From UBA7330 sp043554545 (GTDB lineage Bacteria; Bacteroidota; Bacteroidia; Cytophagales; Cyclobacteriaceae): a stretch of DNA of 64,000 nt. The stretch spans positions 682,001 to 746,000 of the forward strand of contig CP121337.1 in NCBI GenBank assembly GCA_043554545.1, given 5' to 3'. Under the pieces are notes generated by a model. That model did not search any database, was not told where the DNA came from, and saw only the letters and a list, made by a program, of their open reading frames with translations. This document shows positions 27,232 to 36,787 of the stretch, one piece after another (position 1 is the stretch's first letter; the number at the start of each line of letters is the position of its first letter). The translations under genes were made by a program, and so were the position numbers.

Positions 27232-27597
27232 CTATTCAATGACAGTATTTACTTTATTTAGTTTCCCTTCAAGTAGGGGGGCTGTAACAGCACCTTTTCC
27301 ATCATTATTTTTATCTGAAGATCGGGCATCAATAAAGTAGGAGATCGGCTCGAGGTCTTTGTAAGTCACACGACCTTTTTTATCTGTTAATTGCTTTTGA
27401 ACAGCATTTTCGCTGCTTCTATAGTCTGCTTCTGTTTTGTAAATGGTTACGGTTGCGCCTTCCACAGTATTACCCAGTTCATCTATGACAGTTACCCTTA
27501 ATTTGGTTGGTAAAAAATCAGGGCCGATGAATGATGATAAAGTGAGCATAAGTGCTAAAACACTAATTGCAGCTAAAGTCTTGTTGATTTTTTTCAT
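27232..27597 (-). CDS. Small secreted protein with carboxypeptidase-regulatory-like fold
   Basis: 121 residues. A signal peptide (about 1-28) precedes one beta-sandwich: LRVTVIDELGNTVEGATVTIYKTEADYRSSE...TDKKGRVTYKDLEP, the Ig-like transthyretin-type pattern of carboxypeptidase regulatory-like domains. No catalytic residues; probably a structural or binding accessory in the periplasm or outer envelope. It is just upstream of and nearly touching the T9SS type A protein gene, so the two are translated together. Confidence 0.7.
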   Translation of the reverse strand: MKKINKTLAAISVLALMLTLSSFIGPDFLPTKLRVTVIDELGNTVEGATVTIYKTEADYRSSENAVQKQLTDKKGRVTYKDLEPISYFIDARSSDKNNDGKGAVTAPLLEGKLNKVNTVIE

Positions 27598-27696
27598 ATG
27601 TTTAATTTGTATTTTTAAGATTTTGCGGATTGAAACCTTCAGATGTTATAACGATCTTTTGCCATTCGTGTTTTCCTACAAGTTTATTCCAGCGCA

Positions 27697-28287
27697 TTAA
27701 TTTATTTGATCCTGAAACAAATACTCCGTTAACTCTTCAAATTTTTCTGCTTGTTTATATTTTCTGTCGCTATAGATACTTGCTGTATATCTGATGTAGC
27801 TGGGAACATCGTCAATTAAGATGTGCTCAATCAGGATATTCCCATATTGTTGATTAATGAGTTCCCCATCGCCTACAGGAGGCTTGAGATAATGTTTCTC
27901 TTTAGACTCAACAACATTGTTTTTGCTGACTACCTGTAAGTCGCTATTCGCTAGCTGGTACCCAAGGCCTTTTGTACGTTCAGCCAACCAGTCAAAGAGA
28001 AACTGAAAATCCGAGGTAGCGATTTCTTCATTATAAGAAATGGCAAAACCATTGGCGTACTGAGAATTTAGAATGTGTACATCAGGTTTTTTTTCGATTT
28101 TTTGCTGTTTAAGCTCATAGGAGTTGAAGACTGCTGAGATCAAATCATTAAAATCTTCCATCAAGACCCGGGAATGATATTGGTCTTTGAATTGTGGACT
28201 GCGTTCGATTACCTCGTTGACTAAAACTTTTGTGTCATCTGATTTTTTACCAAATAATTGTTGATAGATCTGATCGAAATAGGACAT
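27697..28287 (-). CDS. Uncharacterised cytoplasmic protein in the T9SS cargo operon
   Basis: 196 residues, no signal peptide and no membrane segment. Acidic and basic residues are mixed (SYFDQIYQQLFGKKSDDTKVLVNEVIERSPQF...). I do not recognise a family. Its ATG lies 1 base after the stop of the 1407-residue T9SS protein gene, so expression is coupled to it. It could assist that protein's handling, but nothing in the sequence says how. Confidence 0.6.
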   Translation of the reverse strand: MSYFDQIYQQLFGKKSDDTKVLVNEVIERSPQFKDQYHSRVLMEDFNDLISAVFNSYELKQQKIEKKPDVHILNSQYANGFAISYNEEIATSDFQFLFDWLAERTKGLGYQLANSDLQVVSKNNVVESKEKHYLKPPVGDGELINQQYGNILIEHILIDDVPSYIRYTASIYSDRKYKQAEKFEELTEYLFQDQIN

Positions 28288-28288
28288 G

Positions 28289-31200
28289 TTATCTAATTAA
28301 CGTGATTGATCCGTATTGTTCTTGTGTTTCGCCGGGAGCTAAGGAGCTGGTGAATTCCATGCGATATGCATAAGTGCCTGGTGGAGACAATGCGTCCCCG
28401 AAGTAACCATTCCATCGGAAATTTTTATCCTCTGACCTGAAGATCAACTGTCCCCATCTGTTGTAAATGAAGATCTCAAAAGTTTCCACAAAGTCATTAG
28501 GGAAAACAAAAAACTCTTCATTTACGGCGTTACCATTTGGACTGAATGCATTCGGGGCCAGGATAGTAAGTAGACATTCGGAAGACACGGTAAGTGTTAC
28601 AGTATCAGTTTGTAAACAGAAAGGTGGATTGACCTCTCTCGCCTCAACAAAATATCTTCCTGTATCCAGGTTAGGCACAAAAATATTGGTGGAGGTAGAA
28701 ACATTGGACTGACTAAATACACTCAGACCTGAAGCATTTACCACGTTGATATCCACTGCACTAGGCACAACGTTTCTAAAGCCAATGCTGATCTCACTGT
28801 CGCTGGAGCATCGATTGATTGCCAGTGCTTCCATGTCAAATGGAGCATCATCTTCTACCTGCACCACATTGACTGAAGTACAACCCGTCACTGAATTGGT
28901 TACATTCAGAGAATAGCTACCGGAACTTAAGTTAGTCAGCAGTGGGGGCGTTCCTGGTCCATCAAAGGTGAATGGCCCTTGCGGAACAGGTCCTGAAAGG
29001 TTATAAGTAAACGTGCCATTTGAGTTGATGGCGAAATCAATCGAGCCATCTGCATTTCCGCAGGACGAAGGCGTAATGTTATTGGTGGTGACTGTTGCGA
29101 CTGGTTGAATGGTAATCGCGACACTATCTTCCCCCAGACATCCGGTTAGGGGGTCAATGATTTCAACTCTATATAAAAAGGTACCCGCTGTTAGGGTATT
29201 GACTGTCTGCGTCTGAGTGGTCCCGACCTCTACTCCATCGACGGTCCATGTAAAGTCCGCGCCAGTATTTCCGGCATCCAGCGGTGGAACCGTATCGGTT
29301 TGACAAATACTACGGTCTGCTCCCAGGTCGAGGTTTGGTCGTCCATCGCCAATAAAAACAGTCAGCGTATCTGAGGCACATCCATCTGTATTGGAAATGG
29401 CCACATCCACTATTGCCGGTGCGGTAAAAGTGACTGATCTCGTGGTATCACCTGTGGACCAGTAATAAAGTAAATCCGGTCTATCCACATCCCAGGCATT
29501 AAGTGTGAGGCTTTCACCACATAGTGCGGTATCTGATGGAACCATCGGAAGCTCTGGAATAGAAAAGACCGTGATGGTGTCAGTAAATATTGAATCAACA
29601 TCACATCGGTTTCGCAGGGTCAAAGTAACAATGTAAGTACTATCGTTTGTGTAGGTATGCACGGTGTCCGAGTCTGTACTGAAACCTGTGACTGTTCCAT
29701 CTCCAAAATCCCAGGCGTACTCTTCAATAGAAGGGTCTCTTCCGGAGGCTGTAAATGTTGTAGGTTGACCAACGCAAGCGACGGAGATAACATGACTTGG
29801 TGGAGGAGCAACTGCGCCTTGGAACTGAACAAAATTGGGCAGTCCCAAACGGCTGATTCTCCCTCCGAGGTTGAATCCACTGGGGGTTACTGGTGCATTA
29901 TCAGCATTCGGAGAATTGATGGTCAATAGATCAGGGTTGTTATCAATTGCTCCATAAAGCACACCATCAGGACCAGTTTGAAGTGCTCCTAGCACACCAC
30001 CTTGGCCTCCATAGTCAAACTTGGTAGCTTCAATGTCAGAAATTTCATTATTGGTTCCTAAGCTATCCAAATCATATTGTAACAATTTAGAGCCTCCTCC
30101 GATGGTGGATACATATAGCCTGTTTCCATCCGGGCTAATTTCAATGCCATAGGCCTGGTTGGCGGCGGGTTCGCTAATGTCAATGGTTCTGCCATTGGTG
30201 ACCACTCCTGTCGTGTTGTCATAGTCACATATTTCAACTCCATTGCCTGAGCTGCTACCACTGGCAGTCGCGATAAAATCAGCCTGCGTGGATAGCTTCA
30301 TATACCCGCGGCCGGTCAGCTGGTCCTGATAGGTATCTTCTTCACCAGCCACGGAATAGGTAGCGGGAGAAATACCTTCAGGAACAATTTGATAAGACCG
30401 GAATACATTATTTCCAAACTCATGTGCGATGATCCTGGCATTTGCTGTAAACCCTGAAGCGGTAAGTCTTTCTGTGCTTTCTCGGATCAGAGGAACATTT
30501 TTGGCCAATACTTTTCCTCTTGCTGTATCTCCTTTCATATCGACGATTGAATACTTCATCTGGTATTCGAAATCACCATAAACCTCTTCAGTCGTAAAAA
30601 TCCAGAACAGGGTGGCGTCATCGGCAAATGGGATGATTAATGCGGATTGCGCCGCCGTATTTTCTCCCCCAATATTCAGCCCATTTTGCATGACGAAATG
30701 GTCTTTGTTCCAGACGGTGGACCCATCTGTATAAAACAACAGTTGCCCGCTAATATCTGAGATCGTCGCGCAACCCTCCGGGGTAAGCATCATGCCATCT
30801 AAAAGCGGCGTTGGGGGTGTTACATTAAAATCTATGCCCGCCATTTCTCCAAAATACCATTGGTTTAGGTATTGGTTGGCCACGCCATACTCTGTAACTA
30901 TGATTTCATCAAATACGGTACACCCATTCATCGCTGTTACTTCCACCCAATAAGTGCCTGCGGTATCCACCTCGATCATTTGAGTGGTTTCCCCCGTACT
31001 CCAGACATAGCCCGAAGCATTGGGGCCGGCGTCGAGTTCCAGTGTCTCATCCACACATATCGTGGTGTCATTCCCGAGGTCTACGGTAAACATGCTATCC
31101 AGAATGTCAATAGGTTTTGAAATGGTCTGCCGGTATCCGTTTAGCTCTACGGTAAGCGAAACAAAGTAACCACCTGCTGCGGGATAGGCATGCACGGGAG

Positions 31201-32512
31201 AGGTAGCATTTGAATTTGCTGTGGTATCACCAAAGCTCCAGGTAAAATTGGTTGGTAGCGGGTCCACAATCGGGATAAACTTTGTGGTATTCATGAAGCA
31301 ACTGTCGTAGTAGGTGAAGTTCAGGGTGTCAAATACGGGCAAGAAACCCGGAGCAAAAGCAGGAAACTGCCGCCCATTGTAATCTTCATCGAAGACCAGG
31401 CTATCATAGACGGTTAGTGCTGCGACACTGTCTGCAAAGTCGACCCTTCCCAATCTGAAAGGACCTCCATTGTTTAGCTGATAAAGGTGATAGATGCGAT
31501 CATCAATGCCTCTTTTCAGCCCCCAACTTCTATTAAAAGAATAGGGCAAAATGGGATTCACTCCTGATAAGGTATCCTGCGTGTCAAATTGATACAGCAC
31601 TCCGGGATTGGTGCCATCTCCATTTCTGGAAAGATATAGCTTACTGCCATTTGAGGACCATTCCAGGTCATACACCACATCAGGGCCGCTGTCGCCAAAA
31701 CCTGTGTTAAGGATTCTCCTGTTGAATGCCAGTATTCCTGTTGTCGGGTCAAAATCAAGTAATTGGATATTTCTGTTGGCTTGTCTACTAGCTACAGCCA
31801 GGGTTAAAGAATTTTCATTGAAGGCAAAGGAGGAAGCTTCAAATCCAGGGATGGTTACATCAACGAAATTATAAGTTTGGGTGGGCTGAACGCCGCCAGC
31901 ATTAATTTCAGTTACATTAAAGTCGAAGGTAATTCTGTTTTGAGTGATCAGCCAGAAATTACTCCCTGCCCGATTTTCAATGATGATCATGGCTTCCGCA
32001 GGGTCTACTAATCCTGTTGACTGATTCGTACTGGTCAAATCTCCCAGCGGGTACTCAACAACTCCGCTGTTTCCATTAAGGTCGGCATCAACGACGCTGA
32101 ATTGAATTTCATTTGGGGCAGCAGCACCCGAATTTGTGAAAAAATAATATCGATTGGTATTGTCCGGGAAGGGACAGGTAACCACCGGTTGATTGATTGA
32201 AGGATCTCCGTTGAGGGTAGTGCCGCCAGCAACAGTAGGGATAAGTTGATGCGTAGCATCGTAAATACGCTGGCCATCACTGTAGTATTTGAGATTTCCA
32301 GTACGCTGGTCACTCACAATGCCTGAACCACCAATACCGAAGGTTGGAGCCTGAAAATCAAAGGATTCCGGGTCCCTTCCATTTTTGTCAAAAATGAAAT
32401 GTTGGTCGGAATTACCGAAATACCATTGGGTCTCAACGATATTTTGAGCGAGGGAGGCATGGCTCATGATCCATCCCAAAAACACAATTACACCTAAATA
32501 AAATTTTGACAT
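28289..32512 (-). CDS. Large secreted PKD-domain protein with T9SS type B sorting domain
   Basis: 1407 residues. Signal peptide 1-22. Two related propeller-like halves of about 390 residues each (both begin with an NQWYFGxxxG/ETQWYFGN pattern and the YFFTNSG or LFWIFTTEE element), each followed by a PKD domain (about 415-470, TWSFGDTTANSNATSPVHAYP; about 905-955, YAWDFGDGTVTGFSTDSDTVHTY). Ig-like and SprB-like repeats follow, and the C-terminal ~90 residues (APNAFSPNGNAVNEEFFV...IYNRWGQLIF) form the gliding-motility-type type B sorting domain. Probably a surface adhesin or cell-surface filament component exported by the T9SS. Divergent from the PorP/SprF gene, its likely partner. Confidence 0.9.
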   Translation of the reverse strand: MSKFYLGVIVFLGWIMSHASLAQNIVETQWYFGNSDQHFIFDKNGRDPESFDFQAPTFGIGGSGIVSDQRTGNLKYYSDGQRIYDATHQLIPTVAGGTTLNGDPSINQPVVTCPFPDNTNRYYFFTNSGAAAPNEIQFSVVDADLNGNSGVVEYPLGDLTSTNQSTGLVDPAEAMIIIENRAGSNFWLITQNRITFDFNVTEINAGGVQPTQTYNFVDVTIPGFEASSFAFNENSLTLAVASRQANRNIQLLDFDPTTGILAFNRRILNTGFGDSGPDVVYDLEWSSNGSKLYLSRNGDGTNPGVLYQFDTQDTLSGVNPILPYSFNRSWGLKRGIDDRIYHLYQLNNGGPFRLGRVDFADSVAALTVYDSLVFDEDYNGRQFPAFAPGFLPVFDTLNFTYYDSCFMNTTKFIPIVDPLPTNFTWSFGDTTANSNATSPVHAYPAAGGYFVSLTVELNGYRQTISKPIDILDSMFTVDLGNDTTICVDETLELDAGPNASGYVWSTGETTQMIEVDTAGTYWVEVTAMNGCTVFDEIIVTEYGVANQYLNQWYFGEMAGIDFNVTPPTPLLDGMMLTPEGCATISDISGQLLFYTDGSTVWNKDHFVMQNGLNIGGENTAAQSALIIPFADDATLFWIFTTEEVYGDFEYQMKYSIVDMKGDTARGKVLAKNVPLIRESTERLTASGFTANARIIAHEFGNNVFRSYQIVPEGISPATYSVAGEEDTYQDQLTGRGYMKLSTQADFIATASGSSSGNGVEICDYDNTTGVVTNGRTIDISEPAANQAYGIEISPDGNRLYVSTIGGGSKLLQYDLDSLGTNNEISDIEATKFDYGGQGGVLGALQTGPDGVLYGAIDNNPDLLTINSPNADNAPVTPSGFNLGGRISRLGLPNFVQFQGAVAPPPSHVISVACVGQPTTFTASGRDPSIEEYAWDFGDGTVTGFSTDSDTVHTYTNDSTYIVTLTLRNRCDVDSIFTDTITVFSIPELPMVPSDTALCGESLTLNAWDVDRPDLLYYWSTGDTTRSVTFTAPAIVDVAISNTDGCASDTLTVFIGDGRPNLDLGADRSICQTDTVPPLDAGNTGADFTWTVDGVEVGTTQTQTVNTLTAGTFLYRVEIIDPLTGCLGEDSVAITIQPVATVTTNNITPSSCGNADGSIDFAINSNGTFTYNLSGPVPQGPFTFDGPGTPPLLTNLSSGSYSLNVTNSVTGCTSVNVVQVEDDAPFDMEALAINRCSSDSEISIGFRNVVPSAVDINVVNASGLSVFSQSNVSTSTNIFVPNLDTGRYFVEAREVNPPFCLQTDTVTLTVSSECLLTILAPNAFSPNGNAVNEEFFVFPNDFVETFEIFIYNRWGQLIFRSEDKNFRWNGYFGDALSPPGTYAYRMEFTSSLAPGETQEQYGSITLIR

Positions 32513-32621
32513 ATAAATCCTAAAACATCTACACCATTATCCTTGTTCACTTTAGAAAGTAAAATTAACGTAAAATACTAACGCCGTACTTTTCGTTACA
32601 TTACTTAGTTTAGCATTTTTA

Positions 32622-33707
32622 TTGGATAAATTACTCCAGTTGAATAAATCAAGCAGGTTATACCAATTAATCAGAGGCGGTGTTTTCTTTTGGATTTTGT
32701 TATTTTCCTTAGTGAAGGTAAACAATTTGCAAGCACAGGACCCACAGTTTTCGCAATATTATGCGGCACCCATGTATTTGAACCCTGCCCTGGTAGGGAT
32801 CAATCAGAAGGGAAGGGCCGGCCTTAATTATCGAAATCAATGGCCATCTATAGCCGCGAATTTTGAGACTTATTCCTTTTCAGTGGAATATAACTGGGAA
32901 GATTACGCCAGCAGTGCTGGTATTATTGTAAATACAGACCGCGAAGGAATTGCTGGGCTACAGTCTACGAATATTGGTCTTCAATATGCCTATCAGGTAA
33001 GACTTAACTACCGTTGGACATTTAGACCGGGGATTGAGTTATCCTATTACTGGCGAGATCTAAATTTTGATCAGTTAACTTTTGGTGACCAGTTTGGACC
33101 CAATGGGCAGGTCTCTCCAACCACCAGTGAAGTTTTTAATACGGGGTTGAATGCCCGATTCTTCGACATGGCTCTCGGTGGAATTGTTTTTAATCCCAAT
33201 GCCTGGCTGGGTTATTCTATGCATCATGTGTTGGAACCCAATCAGTCGATTGCAGGGGGTGACTCTCCTTTGCCCAGAAGGGTAAGTATTCACGGTGGAT
33301 ATAAAATACCTTTTTCAGCGATTAATAAACGTACCTCGCTGAATCCGGATGGAAAAGAAAGGAGTATGACTCCTTCGGTTAATTATCGGGTTCAGGGAGA
33401 GTTCGATCAACTGGACCTTGGACTCTACTTTACGCTGGAGCCTATCCTGATAGGTACCTGGTACAGAGGGATCCCGATTAAGTCTGTAGATGGAGTGGCC
33501 AACAGTGAATCCCTGATCTTCATGCTGGGTTTTAGCAAGAATAATCTCTCAATAGGCTACAGCTTTGATTACACGATCTCCGATCTGGGAATAAGAAGTG
33601 GTGGAGCACATGAAATTTCTCTGGCCTACGCCTTTAGCCTTGCAGATCCCCGAAAACCACCAAAAAACGTAAGGGAGCTAAGTTGTCCCGTACCTTTCAT
33701 TTTCTAA
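32622..33707 (+). CDS. PorP/SprF-family type IX secretion membrane protein
   Basis: 361 residues from a TTG start at 32622 (a second TTG at 32640 gives a shorter n-region); no ATG precedes the signal peptide, which ends about NNLQAQ. Then QDPQFSQYYAAPMYLNPALVG, the hallmark of the PorP/SprF family, followed by a barrel with YRNQWPS and PNAWLGYSMHHV. Members sit in the outer membrane and help a type B T9SS cargo reach or attach to the cell surface. It is divergent from the 1407-residue type B cargo gene, a pairing common in Bacteroidota. Confidence 0.92.
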   Translation: MDKLLQLNKSSRLYQLIRGGVFFWILLFSLVKVNNLQAQDPQFSQYYAAPMYLNPALVGINQKGRAGLNYRNQWPSIAANFETYSFSVEYNWEDYASSAGIIVNTDREGIAGLQSTNIGLQYAYQVRLNYRWTFRPGIELSYYWRDLNFDQLTFGDQFGPNGQVSPTTSEVFNTGLNARFFDMALGGIVFNPNAWLGYSMHHVLEPNQSIAGGDSPLPRRVSIHGGYKIPFSAINKRTSLNPDGKERSMTPSVNYRVQGEFDQLDLGLYFTLEPILIGTWYRGIPIKSVDGVANSESLIFMLGFSKNNLSIGYSFDYTISDLGIRSGGAHEISLAYAFSLADPRKPPKNVRELSCPVPFIF

Positions 33708-33734
33708 AACTCATACCCTTATCTTTGTCAGACT

Positions 33735-34970
33735 ATGGAAAAAGAGATGATATTGATCCTCCTACTGATTATCGTATCAGCAGATTTTATTGTTGAAAGA
33801 GTACTGTCATTTCTCAATTCGAAGAGTGCAAAAAAGCCCATTCCGAAAGCACTTGATGGCATCTATGATGAAGAGAAATACAAACAATCACAGGCGTATA
33901 ATGATACGGTATCCAGATTCAGCAACTGGTCTGCTATTTTTAGTTTTGTCTTAACCATCGCAGCACTTTACCTGGGATGGTTCGGGGCCGTGGACAAATG
34001 GATCCGAACCTTTTCCCCATTTGACATGGCTACTTCATTGATTTTTTTCGGGGTGATCTACCTGATCGGTGAAGTGATCAGTACGCCATTTTCCTATTAC
34101 AAGACCTTTGTAATCGAAGACAAGTTTGGGTTCAATAAGATGACCCGAAAGACCTTTTGGATGGATATGCTCAAAGGGTTTATGATGACGGTAATTCTAG
34201 GCGGTATTTTAGTCACCTCATTGCTGTACCTGATCATGGTTATGGGGAGCGATTTCTGGATTTATTTCTGGGGCATTATCACACTTTTTGTGTTGTTTAT
34301 GAATGTCTTCTATACTTCGTTGATCTTACCACTTTTCAATAAGCTGACGCCCATGGAAGATGGGGAGCTCTATAAATCCATCAAACAATACAGTGAACGT
34401 GTGAATTTTCCCCTCAAGAACATTTTTGTGATGGATGGATCGAAGCGGTCCAGTAAGGGAAATGCCTTTTTCTCCGGGTTTGGAAAACAAAAAAAGGTGG
34501 TTTTGTTTGATACACTCATTGAGAAGCATTCGGTAGCGGAGTTGACTGCTGTTTTTGCTCATGAAGTAGGACATTTTAAGAAGAAGCACATTGTCTTCAC
34601 TACGATCATCAGCATCCTTACGACCGGGCTCATGCTTTATCTCCTGTCCCTGATGATTTTCAACAGTGAGGTCAGCTGGGCGATGGGAGGGGTGCTCACC
34701 TCTGTACACCTAAACATCCTGGCTTTTGGTTTTCTTTTCACCCCTGTATCTCGCATTTTAGGGATCTTTGGGAACCTCTTGAGCAGAAAGTATGAATATC
34801 AGGCAGATCGATATGCGGATGAAACCTATGATGGTAAGCCTTTAATCACCGCATTGAAAACCATGAGCAGTGATCACCTGTCCAATCTGACTCCGCATTC
34901 TGCTTATGTCTTTGTGAACTATTCACATCCTACCTTATTGCAGCGGGTAGTGGCTTTAGGAAAGGGGTAG
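33735..34970 (+). CDS. M48 family Ste24-like membrane metalloprotease
   Basis: 411 residues with about seven membrane helices. The N-terminal extended membrane part matches Ste24/CAAX proteases, with the zinc motif HEVGH at 276-280 and a third ligand in the KYEYQADRYADE segment. GKQKKVVLFDTLIEKHSVAEL precedes the zinc helix. In bacteria this family degrades or processes misfolded membrane and secreted proteins. It follows PorP/SprF by 27 bases on the same strand. A diverged fragment equal to codons 243-271 occurs 5.4 kb downstream at 39894-39980. Confidence 0.92.
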   Translation: MEKEMILILLLIIVSADFIVERVLSFLNSKSAKKPIPKALDGIYDEEKYKQSQAYNDTVSRFSNWSAIFSFVLTIAALYLGWFGAVDKWIRTFSPFDMATSLIFFGVIYLIGEVISTPFSYYKTFVIEDKFGFNKMTRKTFWMDMLKGFMMTVILGGILVTSLLYLIMVMGSDFWIYFWGIITLFVLFMNVFYTSLILPLFNKLTPMEDGELYKSIKQYSERVNFPLKNIFVMDGSKRSSKGNAFFSGFGKQKKVVLFDTLIEKHSVAELTAVFAHEVGHFKKKHIVFTTIISILTTGLMLYLLSLMIFNSEVSWAMGGVLTSVHLNILAFGFLFTPVSRILGIFGNLLSRKYEYQADRYADETYDGKPLITALKTMSSDHLSNLTPHSAYVFVNYSHPTLLQRVVALGKG

Positions 34971-35397
34971 CCAAGCCGCAACATTTTATATGGTATGAGT
35001 TAATGAATCCATTTTGGTTTATGGTCCGGGTGAAACAGAATGAACTGAGTGATCAACACATTTCAGGAGGTGTTTATTTAGCGCATATATTTTGCTAAAA
35101 TGATCATTCATGCGGGAGAGGAAAACATGCCATAAGTGCTTTTTTTTCTGTGGTGGGCGCTGTTGCTAAAAGTTCAGAAGAGCCGTTTAAAGAAACTTAA
35201 TCGCTCAATGGAAAAGCGAAGAAATTGTATGATCAGAAAGCGAAGGTGCATGGAGTCGAGAATAAATGCATATAATGTTTTGGATCATGTATATTTAAGT
35301 GATATAATGAAGTATTAACCACTTAGTGGTTGATACTACTACGTTGTGGGGAATTAGAGCCTCTCGCAAAGGATACAGAATTGGACTACTTTTGAGT
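34971..35397. other. Non-coding stretch with attC-like half-sites and a palindrome
   Basis: 427 bases with no credible gene. CAACATTTTATATGG (34979-34993) begins 8 bases after the protease stop and resembles the 5' end of the element at 38589. A perfect palindrome, AACCACT-T-AGTGGTT, lies at 35317-35331. ATACTACTACGTTG (35333-35346) resembles the 3' end of that element. The rest is plain A/T-rich sequence with scattered short ORFs. Confidence 0.45.
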
Positions 35398-35856
35398 ATG
35401 ATAAAATCAGTGTATTTAGACACCTCCGTTTTTGGTGGATACTTTGATGATTAGTTTTCTAAAAATACAGTCCCTTTTTTCGACCGAATAATAGGTGAAC
35501 ATATAGATATACTAATTTCAAAACTCCTAATAGCTGAATTGGCCGGAGCACCGGAAGAAGTAAGAGAACTATTAAATCAAATACCTCAAGAACAGAGGAA
35601 ATTTGTTGAACTTACTGAAGAAGCTAGGTCACTCGCCAATAAATACATTGAAGAAAAAGTAGTTGGAGGGATAAGTCGAGCTGATTGCCAGCATATTGCG
35701 ATGGCCACAATTGCTAAAGCAGACGTACTAGTAAGTTGGAATTTTAAACATATCGTTAATCTTGATCGTATTAGAGGATATAATGGAATAAATCTCCTAA
35801 TGGGTTACAATACAATTGAGATTAGGACACCTAAAGAAATTGAAAGATATGATTAA
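35398..35856 (+). pseudogene. PIN-domain toxin-like gene, broken by an in-frame TAG
   Basis: ATG at 35398 opens IKSVYLDTSVFGGYFDD and then hits TAG at 35452-35454; the same frame continues without change as FSKNTVPFFDRIIGEHIDILISKLLIAELAG... to TAA at 35854. All expected PIN acidic positions are present on both sides of the stop (LDTS, AELAG, SRADCQHIAMAT, ADVLVSWNFKHIVN). PIN proteins are metal-dependent ribonucleases, usually toxins. One nonsense change separates it from an intact 152-codon gene, so inactivation looks recent. The small downstream gene starts inside its last codons. Confidence 0.82.
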
Positions 35857-36007
35857 GGAAAAAGTAAAAACACAAAAGGGGTTGGTAAAAAAATTAAGAA
35901 CAATCCGAGATAAATTTAATAAGGATATTGAAAACATGACCTTGGAGGAAGAAAATCAATACCTTGATAAATTGTCTTCAAAATGGAAGAACTCCCCACA
36001 ACAATAG
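35849..36007 (+). CDS. Small basic/acidic coiled protein next to the PIN gene
   Basis: 52 residues from ATG at 35849, overlapping the PIN stop by 8 bases (a longer frame from 35816 exists but runs inside the PIN coding sequence). Highly charged and helical (KVKTQKGLVKKLRTIRDKFNKDIENMTLEEENQYLDKL), no family recognised. Size and overlap fit an antitoxin or partner of the PIN protein; toxin-first order is less usual, so this is a tentative idea. Confidence 0.55.
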   Translation: MIKEKVKTQKGLVKKLRTIRDKFNKDIENMTLEEENQYLDKLSSKWKNSPQQ

Positions 36008-36060
36008 ATAGAGACGAATGGCCTTAAGCATTTCATAGCCACTTAATCAGGAACTCACCG

Positions 36061-36170
36061 CTAAAACCTCTCTGGGAACTGATATTTGCTTTTTGCCTTT
36101 GGAGCAGTCATGAGCTTTCATCTACTGAACTCAGTAGGATTTTGCCCGTTGCATCTCACCGAGGTTTTAG
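36061..36170. repeat. Fold-back element (110 bases)
   Basis: Outer arms CTAAAACCTC (36061-36070) and GAGGTTTTAG (36161-36170) are perfect 10-bp inverted repeats, and near the middle is a perfect hairpin CTACTGA-AC-TCAGTAG (36122-36137). No coding content. It may be a small non-autonomous element or a cassette boundary between the PIN partner and the next gene. Confidence 0.5.
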
Positions 36171-36246
36171 CTAGTTTAGTTTTTTATAGCATCAGGGTGG
36201 CCACTCATCATACCTGGTCGTTACAGGCCAAAGTCGCAACTCAGAC

Positions 36247-36738
36247 ATGAATTTTATACTCGCAGTTTTTCTTTCATTTAACTTTCTAACACCGAACGAA
36301 CAAACGAACTTTGGCAAGCATGTAAACAATCTTTGTGAACAACGTGAAGTGGATTTCAAACTTGAAATTATTTACCCTTTCAACGACTTCTTGAATGAGC
36401 GGTCAATTGAGGGAGAGAATGACAGAGAAATATATTTGAACTATCTAAAGTATTTGGTCGAGAACGATCAAGAACACGAGACTCTTCCAAACACAGATGA
36501 ACGGTATTTAACTATCAAAAATTCATTGATCAAACTTGGCATCATCCAAGGAAAGTATGTCAACTATGATATTCTAACTACTCTTTTAAAGAGAACTAGA
36601 TTCAAAGACAGAGCAACAAGAAATTTTGTTGAGATTTTCAATGAAATCAAACTGCATGATCATAACGTTAGCGCATGGTTCTCACTTGACGTCACTATCT
36701 TTAAGTTAATAAATCCGTTTCTTGGAATAGTAATATGA
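36247..36738 (+). CDS. Hypothetical protein
   Basis: 163 residues. The N-terminal MNFILAVFLSFNFLTP is hydrophobic but short; it may be a weak signal or just the first helix. The rest is mixed charged helical sequence (FLNERSIEGENDREIYLNYLKYLVENDQEHETLPN, LKRTRFKDRATRNFVEIFNEIKL). No family recognised and no motif stands out. It lies in the mosaic region, where all genes point the same way, after a CGTTA-containing segment (36222-36226). Confidence 0.5.
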   Translation: MNFILAVFLSFNFLTPNEQTNFGKHVNNLCEQREVDFKLEIIYPFNDFLNERSIEGENDREIYLNYLKYLVENDQEHETLPNTDERYLTIKNSLIKLGIIQGKYVNYDILTTLLKRTRFKDRATRNFVEIFNEIKLHDHNVSAWFSLDVTIFKLINPFLGIVI

Positions 36739-36787
36739 TGGGAAGTTAAAGGTTAGCCTTCATAACTATCAAAACAATTCAAATTTA

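Noticed and set aside
34326..34709. 127-codon minus-strand ORF
   Set aside because: Entirely antisense to the Ste24-like protease, which has full family motifs; composition is that of a shadow frame.
35136..35318. 60-codon plus-strand ORF before the PIN pseudogene, considered as an antitoxin
   Set aside because: Highly Arg/Lys-rich with no fold pattern, non-ATG start, and no match to antitoxin families.
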